A DNA stretch of 64,000 nt, taken from Spartinivicinus marinus (GTDB lineage Bacteria > Pseudomonadota > Gammaproteobacteria > Pseudomonadales > Zooshikellaceae). Below the pieces are notes generated by a model that was given only the letters and a program-made list of their open reading frames with translations, was not told the DNA's origin and ran no database searches. Each line of letters begins with the position of its first letter. The stretch's first letter is position 1. Positions 15,063 through 22,121 of this stretch are shown piece by piece. Both the position numbers and the translations under genes were made by a program. The DNA is taken from positions 3,740,501-3,804,500 of the forward strand of contig NZ_JAPJZK010000001.1 of assembly GCF_026309355.1 (NCBI RefSeq), in the 5' to 3' direction.

Positions 15063-15551
15063 ATGGGAGCATTAATCAGTGATTGTCAGCAATATCGATA
15101 CTGGCTAACAAGAACATGCGACACAGTTCATCCAGAAAAGTCATCTGTTTTATTTGTCATGCTTAACCCATCCACTGCAGATGCTGAGGTTGACGACCCA
15201 ACAATAAGAAGATGTAAAGGTTTTGCAAAGAAATGGAATTTTAAAGGCTTAACCGTTGCAAACCTATATGCGCTTCGCTCCACAAGCCCTAAGCACTTGT
15301 GGCAACACACTGACCCTGTGGGCAGTGACAATGATTATTGGCTTAAAAAATTAGCTGTTGAACACACTGAAGTAGTTTGTGCCTGGGGTGCAAATGCTAA
15401 ACCGGAGCGTGTTAATCAATTTATAAAAATGATGACCAACGCAGATATCAGGCTCTGGTGTTTAGGTGCTACCAAAACAGGAGCACCACGTCACCCGTTA
15501 TATGTAAAAGCTGATCAGCCATTAGTTGAGTTTAATGAAGTTCACCTCTAA
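15063..15551 (+). CDS. DUF1643 family protein
   Basis: A 162-residue protein with the DUF1643 hallmarks YRYWLTR, FVMLNPSTAD, DDPTIRRCKGFA and NLYALRSTSP. These proteins are common in phages and mobile elements; the activity is not known. I prefer ATG 15063, which has an AGGGAGATAA ribosome-binding site, over a GTG at 14937 that adds 42 poorly conserved residues. Confidence 0.8.
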   Translation: MGALISDCQQYRYWLTRTCDTVHPEKSSVLFVMLNPSTADAEVDDPTIRRCKGFAKKWNFKGLTVANLYALRSTSPKHLWQHTDPVGSDNDYWLKKLAVEHTEVVCAWGANAKPERVNQFIKMMTNADIRLWCLGATKTGAPRHPLYVKADQPLVEFNEVHL

Positions 15552-15578
15552 CGACATACAACAAAAGCTGAGAACTGT

Positions 15579-15794
15579 ATGAAACTGCAATATAAACCTA
15601 TTTCAAATGCTAAAGCGGGAGATCAGGTTTTATATAAGATTGGTCATCGCTTTAAAGAAGACAATATGGCGCCTTGCACCTTAGTCAACTCAAATAAAAA
15701 GAAAACCACAGTTTATTTTTATGGTGACCCAAAGTGCGATATGGCAGCTAAAACCACACACTTTTTTACCAAGGTAGGTGAATTGCATGAATAA
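15579..15794 (+). CDS. Hypothetical small protein
   Basis: A 71-residue predicted beta-rich protein with no recognised family (GDQVLYKIGHRF, then TTVYFYGDP). It overlaps the next gene by 8 bp in the early operon. Confidence 0.5.
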   Translation: MKLQYKPISNAKAGDQVLYKIGHRFKEDNMAPCTLVNSNKKKTTVYFYGDPKCDMAAKTTHFFTKVGELHE

Positions 15795-16179
15795 CAACAC
15801 AATAGAATCACCAAAAGAAGACAAATGCATTAACTGCGGTATGAGAAAAATACACAATGAAATTGCCAGTGTTCATACAGGCGTTATGGCAATTACCTAT
15901 GCATGCGGTACCAAGGTAGTAGGTCAACTGTTAGAAACCTCAGAAGTATGTGACGAAATTACCTTGTTAAAAGAACAAATATCAAGCTGGAATAAATTAG
16001 CTGATACCAGTTTTTCAAAAGCTGTCTATGAACTAAAAAAATCACTTAGTTTTTTAGCCAAGCTAAGCGAGAAAAACCATAAAAGAGTAAAAGGTGGTCA
16101 CGAAGCATTAAACGCCATTATTCAACACGAAGGCCGCCTAAGACACCACGCTGACGTAAATAACAGGCAGGTATTTTAA
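15787..16179 (+). CDS. Hypothetical protein with N-terminal zinc motif
   Basis: A 130-residue protein. CINCGM near the N-terminus plus a later HTG...YACG may bind zinc; the rest is helical. ATG 15787 has AGGT upstream and is preferred to a GTG at 15778. It is adjacent to the Ref nuclease gene. Function is unknown. Confidence 0.5.
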   Translation: MNNNTIESPKEDKCINCGMRKIHNEIASVHTGVMAITYACGTKVVGQLLETSEVCDEITLLKEQISSWNKLADTSFSKAVYELKKSLSFLAKLSEKNHKRVKGGHEALNAIIQHEGRLRHHADVNNRQVF

Positions 16180-16539
16180 ATGCTAGGCCGTAGCGTAACC
16201 AAACCACAAAAACAATTTCATGATGCCCTGGCGGAACACGTCGGCTGCATTGCTTGTAGAAAAGCAGGCAGCCACAACAACTGGGTATCAATCCACCACA
16301 TAGACGGCAGAACAAAAAGCCATGCCCATTGGTACGTATTACCCCTATGCGCTGGCCACCACCAGGATGGAACTGGAAACAAGCAATTAAAAGGCTGGGC
16401 AATCCACCCATACAAGGCACGATTTGAAAAACGCTACGGCACCCAACACCAGCTGTACATCGAATGCTTACACCTACTTGCTAGACATAACTATCGCTTA
16501 CCAGAAGAACTTAAAACTTGGATAAGGGAAACAAAATGA
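16180..16539 (+). CDS. Ref-like RecA-dependent nuclease
   Basis: A 119-residue HNH-type protein matching the Ref family. CIACRKAGSHNNWVSIHHIDGRTK gives the Cys and His ligands, VLPLCAGHHQDGTG the second half, and IHPYKARFEKRYGTQ the family C-terminal motif. P1 Ref cuts DNA at RecA-bound D-loops and stimulates recombination. With the RdgC-like protein this gives the phage two RecA-linked functions. Confidence 0.78.
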   Translation: MLGRSVTKPQKQFHDALAEHVGCIACRKAGSHNNWVSIHHIDGRTKSHAHWYVLPLCAGHHQDGTGNKQLKGWAIHPYKARFEKRYGTQHQLYIECLHLLARHNYRLPEELKTWIRETK

Positions 16540-16799
16540 TAGAAATCAACAAACAACTCATCAAGCAAGTATTCCCCGGCTCAATGTTCAAACAGTTAGC
16601 CAGACCCACCGTCAGCCAAACTGCAATAAACGTAAAGCCTGGCCAATGGGTATGGGAAGACGGACAAGGTAATACGTACAGCCTAGATGGCATAGTCGAA
16701 TGGCACGCTAATGACAGCCCATTCAACTATGAATACCGCGATGACGTGATGTACCAAGTGTATTTAAGACTAAGCCAATTACACGGATATGAGGTGTAG
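16536..16799 (+). CDS. Hypothetical small phage protein
   Basis: An 87-residue protein whose ATG overlaps the stop of the ref-like gene (ATGA). PGQWVWEDGQGNTYSLDGIVEWHAN suggests a small beta domain. Family not recognised. Confidence 0.5.
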   Translation: MIEINKQLIKQVFPGSMFKQLARPTVSQTAINVKPGQWVWEDGQGNTYSLDGIVEWHANDSPFNYEYRDDVMYQVYLRLSQLHGYEV

Positions 16800-16801
16800 A
16801 G

Positions 16802-17569
16802 ATGCTAATAGGAATAACCGGCAAAGCCCGAGCAGGCAAAGACACCTTTGCTAACTACCTGCAAGAACAACTGCCCGAGTACAACAAATACGCTATAGCT
16901 GATCCAATAAAACAGTTTATTAATGATTTATTCTGGAAAGGGTTAAATACCGAGCCATTAAAAGAGCTGGAAATACTAAGCCTGCCTATTCATTTTCTGG
17001 TGCTAGAAGATTTTTTAGAACCAATTCTTAAAGCACTCAATATAGATATGAAGCTTAGGGATATGGTTTTACACTTCATCAATGCATTCGGTGCCTACGA
17101 AGTAGATGAACAAGAAAGGAGAAGCATCAAAGAGGGATTGCATTACGACTCTGTAATTTACCAAGTTTCTCCAAGAAAAGCCTACCAGTTATTCGGCACT
17201 GAAGTCTGTCGCCACTTCGACCAAGACTTCTGGTTAAAGCCATTAAACCAAACGCAAAACACCATAATCACCGACGTAAGACTAAACCGCGAAGCTGAAT
17301 ACATTAAAAACCGTGGGGGTGTAATCATAGAAGTAGTCAGAAACAACACCCCAAAAGTCGAAAACCACATAACCGAACAAGGCATTGATAAAAAGCTTAT
17401 TGACTTTAGCGTACTCAACGATTCCCTAGAAGGACTACAAGAGCAAGCAGAAGACATTCATTTCAATATTGTGGAAAAAATTAGTGCTGAACTTCCCCAA
17501 AAAAGAAAAGCGATTAATGAGGCAGTATCCCTATTAAATGAAATATTCAACGGAAAGGTAAACCAATGA
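16802..17569 (+). CDS. Phage deoxynucleoside monophosphate kinase
   Basis: A 255-residue P-loop kinase. Walker A is GKARAGKDT at residues 7-15. Other motifs are RKAYQLFGTEVCRHFDQDFW and NTIITDVRLNREAEYI, typical of T4 gp1-like dNMP kinases. These enzymes raise dNDP supply for phage replication. This is relevant because the neighbouring element encodes AvcD, which drains the dCTP/dCMP pool. Residues 225-255 form a C-terminal extension. Confidence 0.78.
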   Translation: MLIGITGKARAGKDTFANYLQEQLPEYNKYAIADPIKQFINDLFWKGLNTEPLKELEILSLPIHFLVLEDFLEPILKALNIDMKLRDMVLHFINAFGAYEVDEQERRSIKEGLHYDSVIYQVSPRKAYQLFGTEVCRHFDQDFWLKPLNQTQNTIITDVRLNREAEYIKNRGGVIIEVVRNNTPKVENHITEQGIDKKLIDFSVLNDSLEGLQEQAEDIHFNIVEKISAELPQKRKAINEAVSLLNEIFNGKVNQ

Positions 17570-17988
17570 CAACAACTAACGTAGAAGCAGCCTTAGAAGA
17601 AACTATTGCTAAAACAGTAGTACAGCTACATAAAGCCAATCAATTACTTGGTCTATTTGCAGATGGTGTATGTGACCTACTTGATTGTGGCGCTTGTGAT
17701 TTAGGGCTGGAAATAGATCAATACCGAGAAATAATACCTGAAAACTGCTCAGTTGAATTCGCCTTTTTGCTATTGGATGAGTTCAAGCGGTACGTCAATT
17801 CAAACCCAAAATCTGATGCCCTTTGCACAACCTATTTTAATCTGGATAACTGGCAACTACCTGACAGTAAAGATATTGGGGGTGAGAACGCGAATAGACC
17901 TAGCGAATCCGACAGCAGGTGTACTGTTGATCCTGCAGTTGTTGCCAATGATCCCGGAGAAAAAGCATCACTACAACCAAGAAAATGA
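17566..17988 (+). CDS. Hypothetical early phage protein
   Basis: A 140-residue acidic protein with an N-terminal helical part, a CDLLDCGACDLG cysteine cluster near residues 36-47 and a disordered C-terminus. It overlaps both neighbours by 4 bp. No family recognised. Confidence 0.5.
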   Translation: MTTTNVEAALEETIAKTVVQLHKANQLLGLFADGVCDLLDCGACDLGLEIDQYREIIPENCSVEFAFLLLDEFKRYVNSNPKSDALCTTYFNLDNWQLPDSKDIGGENANRPSESDSRCTVDPAVVANDPGEKASLQPRK

Positions 17989-18305
17989 GCAAGCTCGAAG
18001 CTACTTTAGAACTACATATCAAAGCCCTAAAGCTACCAGCACCAAAGACTGAATATAAATTCCATCCCAAAAGAAGATGGCGCTTTGACTTCGCCTGGCC
18101 TGATAAAAAGTTAGCAGTAGAGGTAGAAGGCGGAGGATGGGTAAACGGAAGGCACAACCGAGGCCAGGGCTTTGCCAACGACATGGAGAAATACCACGAA
18201 GCAATGGACCTGGGCTGGAACATATACCGTTGCAACAGTGAGCTAATCCACAGTGGCCGAGCGGTAGAACTGATACAAAAGCTGTTGTCTGCTAGTTGCT
18301 ACTAG
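17985..18305 (+). CDS. PD-(D/E)XK nuclease, Vsr/DUF559-like
   Basis: A 106-residue small nuclease. RRWRFDFAWPDKKLAVEVEGGGW supplies the D...ExE catalytic pattern and a Lys, followed by GRHNRGQGFANDMEKYHEAMDLGWNIYRC, a layout common to phage homologues of Vsr/DUF559 endonucleases. It may process recombination or packaging intermediates. The stop lies inside the first of the 40-bp repeats. Confidence 0.72.
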   Translation: MSKLEATLELHIKALKLPAPKTEYKFHPKRRWRFDFAWPDKKLAVEVEGGGWVNGRHNRGQGFANDMEKYHEAMDLGWNIYRCNSELIHSGRAVELIQKLLSASCY

Positions 18306-18500
18306 GCGTGCTAGACAGCCTGAGACCGATTAGGAGGACATACACACGACAAATAGAGGACACGACAGGACACAGAAAAAGGCCGCTAATACTTGAGTTA
18401 GAGCAGCTAAGACTGAATTTAAAGACAAGAAATACGACAAGCTCAATATACTCATTTGCCGCTAGTAGGCGTGCTAGAGGGGGTGAGACCAGATTTAAAG
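18291..18500 (+). repeat. Three copies of a roughly 40-bp element
   Basis: Copies lie at 18291-18333, 18381-18424 and 18458-18500; a fourth is at 18888-18931. The shared core is GTGCTAGAGxGGCTGAGACC (allowing one to six changes), preceded by a GCTAxTA-like segment and followed by ATTAG or ATTTAAAG. Copies are not in the same reading frame and lie outside the supported genes except for the nuclease stop. They may be RNA structures or protein-binding sites. Between copies one and two there are four GGA motifs in ACA-rich sequence. Confidence 0.65.
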
Positions 18501-18508
18501 GAGACAGC

Positions 18509-18676
18509 ATGGTAAAGATAATTCCCTTTAACAAACCCAAGCAGCAACCAAGACAAAAATGTCAGAGCCGTGATAGCAACATATACATCACTAAAGACGG
18601 CTCACCCTTCACCAACCCGAAATATAAGGAGGCAGTAAAAAGCATATTAGAAGACGCAAAAAAACTGGGCTGGTAA
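18509..18676 (+). CDS. Small protein related to the avcD-linked gene, copy A
   Basis: A 55-residue protein, MVKIIPFNKPK at the start and DGSPFTNP followed by a helix ending KKLGW. It is the more divergent relative of the proteins at 18694-18870 and 3514-3699. ATG 18509 has an AAAGGAGA ribosome-binding site directly after a 40-bp repeat copy; a longer open frame starting at 18296 covers repeat sequence and is not supported. There is no AvcD-like gene in the prophage. Confidence 0.65.
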   Translation: MVKIIPFNKPKQQPRQKCQSRDSNIYITKDGSPFTNPKYKEAVKSILEDAKKLGW

Positions 18677-18693
18677 TAACTCACGAGGATGGC

Positions 18694-18870
18694 ATGGCAA
18701 AAATAATCCCTTTCAATAACCCCAGAAAACTACAACCCAGACAACAGCAAGAAGACAATAGCTTTATTCCATCAGAGCCAATTAATAAGAATGGTTCACT
18801 ACTTGAAGACCCGAAGTATCAAGAAGCATTTAAAGCATTATTAGAAAAAGCCAAAAAGCTAGATTGGTAA
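18694..18870 (+). CDS. Small protein related to the avcD-linked gene, copy B
   Basis: A 58-residue protein: MAKIIPFNNP at the start, FIPSEPINKNGSLLEDP in the middle and a helix ending KAKKLDW. It shares FIPSEPI, KNGSLLEDP and KLDW with the 61-residue protein upstream of avcD at 3514-3699; the nucleotide match across this part is also evident. It starts 17 bp after copy A stops, behind CGAGGA. Expressed with the early operon, it could mimic the avcD-linked component; this is inference. Confidence 0.7.
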   Translation: MAKIIPFNNPRKLQPRQQQEDNSFIPSEPINKNGSLLEDPKYQEAFKALLEKAKKLDW

Positions 18871-18887
18871 CCAAATACAACAATAAA

Positions 18888-18931
18888 AGCCTCCTACTTA
18901 TCGTGCTAGAGAGGCTAAGACCGTATTAGTA
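18888..18931 (+). repeat. Fourth copy of the 40-bp element
   Basis: CTCCTACTTATCGTGCTAG followed by AGAGGCTAAGACCGTATTAG matches the copies at 18291-18500. It separates copy B of the small-protein genes from the Q-type gene. Confidence 0.6.
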
Positions 18932-18961
18932 AGAACGAATAAACCCTTGAAGGAGTGAAGT

Positions 18962-19519
18962 ATGGTAAATGCAAACGTAATGGCATTATTAGCCCATGGC
19001 AGTATCAATTACGAAGGTGTACCTGGTGGTACTCCCCAATTAACCGCTGAAGATGTGGCTGGTGCTTTAGGTATGGGCAGCTTACCACGAGAGGCGTACT
19101 TATTAGGGCTGTTAAAGTATGCTGAAGATAAAACTGTACTGCATGAGTTGGATAGGTTGGTGCAGGAATATGTAATAGGTGTGGGGGTGAAGGAAGGTTG
19201 GCGCGAACCATGGCCAAAGGAGAAAAAGCGTTCCTTAATGTTCTTTAAGCAATTCGCCCGGTTAATGATTAACGAAATCGTTGACGAAAACATTTGTAAA
19301 TCCTGTAACGGAACTGGCATTTTCAGTCATTCAAAACTGATTCGAAAATGTAATTGTACTAACGGTAAAAAAGCTTTATCTAAACTTAAACAAGCAAAGT
19401 TCTGTAATATCAACCATCAAGCATGGAATGAAAGGTGGTATGAGAGATACAGCCACTGCCTTAAACAAATTCATGTATGGCATGCTAGTGTAATTTTTCA
19501 TCTTATTAACCATATTTAG
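18962..19519 (+). CDS. Q-type late antitermination protein
   Basis: A 185-residue protein at the end of the early operon. The N-terminal half contains a helical DNA-binding region. A zinc-finger motif follows at about residues 119-140 (CKSCNGTG...KCNCTNGKK), as in lambdoid Q/antitermination proteins with a CxxC...CxC finger. Q proteins load onto RNA polymerase at the late promoter. A promoter with leader hairpin and terminator lies at 20499-20619. Assignment rests on motif and position. Confidence 0.7.
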   Translation: MVNANVMALLAHGSINYEGVPGGTPQLTAEDVAGALGMGSLPREAYLLGLLKYAEDKTVLHELDRLVQEYVIGVGVKEGWREPWPKEKKRSLMFFKQFARLMINEIVDENICKSCNGTGIFSHSKLIRKCNCTNGKKALSKLKQAKFCNINHQAWNERWYERYSHCLKQIHVWHASVIFHLINHI

Positions 19520-19614
19520 CTAAGTTCTTTACAAGGAAAAATACATCAACTTCACTTACCTAAATTGAGGAGCTAAGAAAAATATTACAACTTCATAACC
19601 AAAGGGAATTGGTG

Positions 19615-20007
19615 ATGAGTAAGCCCATAATATACTTAGGAAGAAAAATTCAAAAAGAAATTGATCAAAGCCCTGAAGATGTAAGAGACAGAATAAACTT
19701 TGAGCTAGTGGCACTACAAGAAGGGCAGCCTTCTTCTTTTGAGTACCACACTTATAATGACCCAGAAGATGATAGCAAATACCCTCCTGTAGTACATAAG
19801 AATATGAAGGAGACAATTGGTAAACATGCAAGGCAGTTTACGATAAAGAGTCAGGATTCATACAGAATTATTTATGTCTCTGTGCACAAGGAAGCGATTT
19901 ATGTTTTACATTTCTTCAAAAAGAAAACTGAGGGGGTGAGTCCGAAAGAATACAACACCGCCCATCAACGTTACAAAAACCTTGAGCAGCACCGTAAGTC
20001 TCTATAG
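19615..20007 (+). CDS. Gp49/HigB-like RelE-family toxin
   Basis: A 130-residue protein with the RelE-fold signature TIKSQDSYRIIYVSVHKEAIYVLHFFKKKTEGVSPKEYNTAHQRY, typical of phage Gp49/HigB toxins that act as ribosome-dependent mRNA nucleases. It has an AAGGGA ribosome-binding site. An XRE antitoxin gene follows at 20161, the toxin-first order of HigBA systems, although the 153-bp gap is long. Confidence 0.8.
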   Translation: MSKPIIYLGRKIQKEIDQSPEDVRDRINFELVALQEGQPSSFEYHTYNDPEDDSKYPPVVHKNMKETIGKHARQFTIKSQDSYRIIYVSVHKEAIYVLHFFKKKTEGVSPKEYNTAHQRYKNLEQHRKSL

Positions 20008-20160
20008 TGAATAGCTATTAAGCCTAGCCATTCTAATATAAAACAAGGCTATGCATAATTCTGCATATTATGTATGCTTAATAGTAAGCAGATTAACTAC
20101 TAGTTTGTAGTTTGATTGTTTAACTAGCTGGATGCTAGTAATATCGATGAGGATCATCAT

Positions 20161-20481
20161 ATGGAATTTGTAACAGTTCGAAACCCTTACCTCTCATCTT
20201 CTAAGACAGAAGAAGAAGCAGTTGATAAGCACATGAGGGCACAGTTACTTGTCGTTTTACGTAAATTAATTGTTGAGCAAGGATTGACACAAACTGATGC
20301 TGCAGAAGTTTTAGGAATTACTCAACCACGAGTAAGTGATATTATTAACGGAAAAATATCTGTTTACACTGTCGAAAAACTAATGTTCCTTCTCTTTAAG
20401 CTTGGTTGGCGCTTTGACTTTAGTTACGAAAATGGAAAAGTTAGTATAGAAAGCGAAAATATAAAATCACAAGCAGCATAA
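20161..20481 (+). CDS. HigA-like XRE antitoxin
   Basis: A 106-residue HTH protein: LRKLIVEQGLTQTDAAEVLGITQPRVSDIINGKISVYTVEKLMFLLFKLGWRFDFSYE is the XRE_37 pattern of antitoxins paired with Gp49-type toxins. The gap before it contains ATGCATA/TATGTATGC inverted sequences that may be its operator. It stabilises the prophage or aborts infection by other phages, by analogy. Confidence 0.8.
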   Translation: MEFVTVRNPYLSSSKTEEEAVDKHMRAQLLVVLRKLIVEQGLTQTDAAEVLGITQPRVSDIINGKISVYTVEKLMFLLFKLGWRFDFSYENGKVSIESENIKSQAA

Positions 20482-20498
20482 TTTTTTGCTTATCTTTA

Positions 20499-20527
20499 TT
20501 GACATGGTAGAAACATAGTTATATATT
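20499..20527 (+). promoter_or_regulatory. Late promoter (pR'-like)
   Basis: TTGACA at 20499-20504 and TATATT at 20522-20527 are separated by exactly 17 bp, the strongest sigma-70 promoter visible in the prophage. It lies downstream of the Q-type gene and upstream of the lysis and structural genes. Confidence 0.75.
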
Positions 20528-20534
20528 AAATTCA

Positions 20535-20619
20535 GAATGTATTTCTGTGCCTAAACTAAAATACATTCAAGTATAGAAAGTTTTGGGAAAAAGCCTCATC
20601 ATCTGATGGGGCTTTTTTT
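20535..20619 (+). terminator. Late leader hairpin and terminator tR'
   Basis: A 10-bp perfect inverted repeat, GAATGTATTT with AAATACATTC, lies at 20535-20568. A terminator follows at 20591-20619: AAGCCTCATC, ATCT, GATGGGGC and seven T residues. Transcription from the promoter at 20499 would stop after about 85 bases unless the Q-type protein acts. Confidence 0.75.
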
Positions 20620-20656
20620 ATGCCTGCAGAAAACCACTCCCCTAATAGAAATTACT

Positions 20657-20830
20657 ATGGACACTACTAACCTGTTTACTGGCTCGCTTGTCAGATTAAA
20701 GTCGGGCGGACCGGTGATGACCGTTATTAATGTAAACGCTTTAACTGTCGAATGCCGTTGGTTTGATGGTGCTACTCCACATAAAGCTGTATTCCCAAAA
20801 TCTGCTTTAGAGCAAGTTAATTCTTTTTAA
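20657..20830 (+). CDS. YodC/DUF2158-like small protein
   Basis: A 57-residue protein: FTGSLVRLKSGGPVMTVINV, then ECRWFDG and FPKSALEQV, the pattern of the DUF2158/YodC family found in bacteria and phages. Function unknown. First gene after the late terminator. Confidence 0.75.
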   Translation: MDTTNLFTGSLVRLKSGGPVMTVINVNALTVECRWFDGATPHKAVFPKSALEQVNSF

Positions 20831-20832
20831 CC

Positions 20833-21255
20833 ATGAAAATCACTAAACTCGTTGTGCATTGTTCTGATACACCCGACGATAGGGATATATCAGCTGAGGA
20901 TATCCATCGCTGGCATAAAGAACGGGGGTGGGATGGCATCGGTTATCACAAAGTCATTAAGCGTGATGGTACAGTTGAAAATGGACGCCCTGAGTTCTGG
21001 CCGGGTGCACATGTTAAAGGCCATAATCATTGTAGCCTGGGCGTTTGCTTAATTGGCCGTGATTGCATTACTTCCGGTCAGTTAGTTAGCCTGGAAAAAG
21101 TCATTGACGACTGGCTATTAAAATACCCTGAAGCTGAAATAGTTGGTCATTGTGATTTAGACCCTGGTAAAACCTGCCCTAACTTTGATGTGCAAGACTG
21201 GTGGAGCATAGTTAAAGACATAAGGAGCTACAGTCAGAATGGATATAGTAACTAA
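20833..21255 (+). CDS. Endolysin, N-acetylmuramoyl-L-alanine amidase
   Basis: A 140-residue amidase_2 enzyme like T7 lysozyme. Zinc ligands are His in VVHCSDT near residue 9, His in GHCDLDPG near 117 and Cys in KTCPNFD near 125, with the catalytic Lys just before the Cys and YHKVIKRDGTVENGR in between. It cleaves the amide between MurNAc and the stem peptide. No signal peptide is visible, so export depends on a holin. Confidence 0.92.
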   Translation: MKITKLVVHCSDTPDDRDISAEDIHRWHKERGWDGIGYHKVIKRDGTVENGRPEFWPGAHVKGHNHCSLGVCLIGRDCITSGQLVSLEKVIDDWLLKYPEAEIVGHCDLDPGKTCPNFDVQDWWSIVKDIRSYSQNGYSN

Positions 21256-21382
21256 CTTTTTCATTATTCTTTCAGCTGCTTTTATTACCATTGTACTGCC
21301 TGCTCTCGGGCTATTAATTTACGCTCAAAACCAGCGTCAAAAGTACTTTCAGGATTACTTAAAAAGAAAACAGAAACACTAA
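21239..21382 (+). CDS. Small single-span membrane protein in lysis cassette
   Basis: A 47-residue protein: an N-terminal hydrophobic helix (FFIILSAAFITIVLPALGLLIY) and a basic C-terminus. The ATG overlaps the amidase stop by 17 bp. Size and position fit an Rz-type spanin fragment or a holin-associated protein; family is not recognised. Confidence 0.5.
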   Translation: MDIVTNFFIILSAAFITIVLPALGLLIYAQNQRQKYFQDYLKRKQKH

Positions 21383-21393
21383 TAAGGAATCAC

Positions 21394-21702
21394 ATGAATA
21401 AAACACACTTTATTGATAGCAATGGCAACCCTGCTGGTGGAACTACTTCTGGTAGAGGCTTTGCTATTAGTTGGCAAAATGGTCCTTTGGATGCTAATGG
21501 TGAAAGGTTGCCGCCAAATGGTGCTTTTGTAGAAGATATTATAAATGCTGCCAAAGATCGCTTAGAGTTTTATCAAGAATCAAAGTTTTGTTGTGACTAT
21601 AATGCTGAAGCAATAAAGCACTTAGAGTCAGCTATTGCTGTATTAAACTTACGCACTGCGGACCGTGAAAAGCGCGGTGTTGAAGGAACTCACGAAGTTT
21701 AA
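21394..21702 (+). CDS. Possible Tad1/Acb2-like signal sponge
   Basis: A 102-residue protein with FAISWQNGPLD, NGAFVEDIINAAKDRLEFYQESKF and NAEAIKHLESAIAVLNLRTADREKRGVEGTHEV. The helical hairpin ending RT..R..RGVEGTH is the pattern I associate with Tad1/Acb2 domain proteins, phage factors that sequester the nucleotide signals made by CBASS and Thoeris defences. I am relying on recall of the family; ligand residues cannot be confirmed by eye. Many prophages carry this gene near the lysis genes, as here. Confidence 0.5.
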   Translation: MNKTHFIDSNGNPAGGTTSGRGFAISWQNGPLDANGERLPPNGAFVEDIINAAKDRLEFYQESKFCCDYNAEAIKHLESAIAVLNLRTADREKRGVEGTHEV

Positions 21703-21708
21703 CTAAAC

Positions 21709-22101
21709 ATGATAGCCACTATCGTCACAGCCGTTAGTAGTTTATTTCAATCCTATTTAACCAACAAACAACACAAAGCCGAACTCAAGCAAGCCATCCA
21801 CAAAAAGCAACTAGACGAAATTCAGCAAGGCAATATCAGTGCCTCAGAACTGGATTCAATTAGTATTCAGTCGCGAGGCTGGAAAGATGACTTTTTGCTG
21901 ATTATTACTGTTTTACCTCTAGTTGTTTGCTTTATACCTGGCATGAGTATTTATATTCAGGACGGCTTTGGCGCATTAAAAGCCAGCGTACCTGAATGGT
22001 ATTTATACGCCTTAGCCCTCGTTTTTATTGATACCTTTGGATTTAGACGAATACTGCGTAGTGTGTTAGTTCAGTATTTAACGAATAAATTTGGTAAATA
22101 A
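21709..22101 (+). CDS. Holin-like protein (GTA_holin_3TM family)
   Basis: A 130-residue protein. A helical N-terminal region is followed by RGWKDDFLLIITVLPLVVCFIPGMSIYIQDGF and EWYLYALALVFIDTFGFR, the characteristic pattern of the three-TM gene-transfer-agent holin family. It would permeabilise the membrane for the amidase or protect against it. Confidence 0.75.
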   Translation: MIATIVTAVSSLFQSYLTNKQHKAELKQAIHKKQLDEIQQGNISASELDSISIQSRGWKDDFLLIITVLPLVVCFIPGMSIYIQDGFGALKASVPEWYLYALALVFIDTFGFRRILRSVLVQYLTNKFGK

Positions 22102-22121
22102 CTGACAACACGGTTAGCCTG

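Noticed and set aside
18296-18508. Long N-terminal extension of the small protein at 18509
   Set aside because: The extension covers the 40-bp repeats, has odd composition and lacks a ribosome-binding site; ATG 18509 has a good one.
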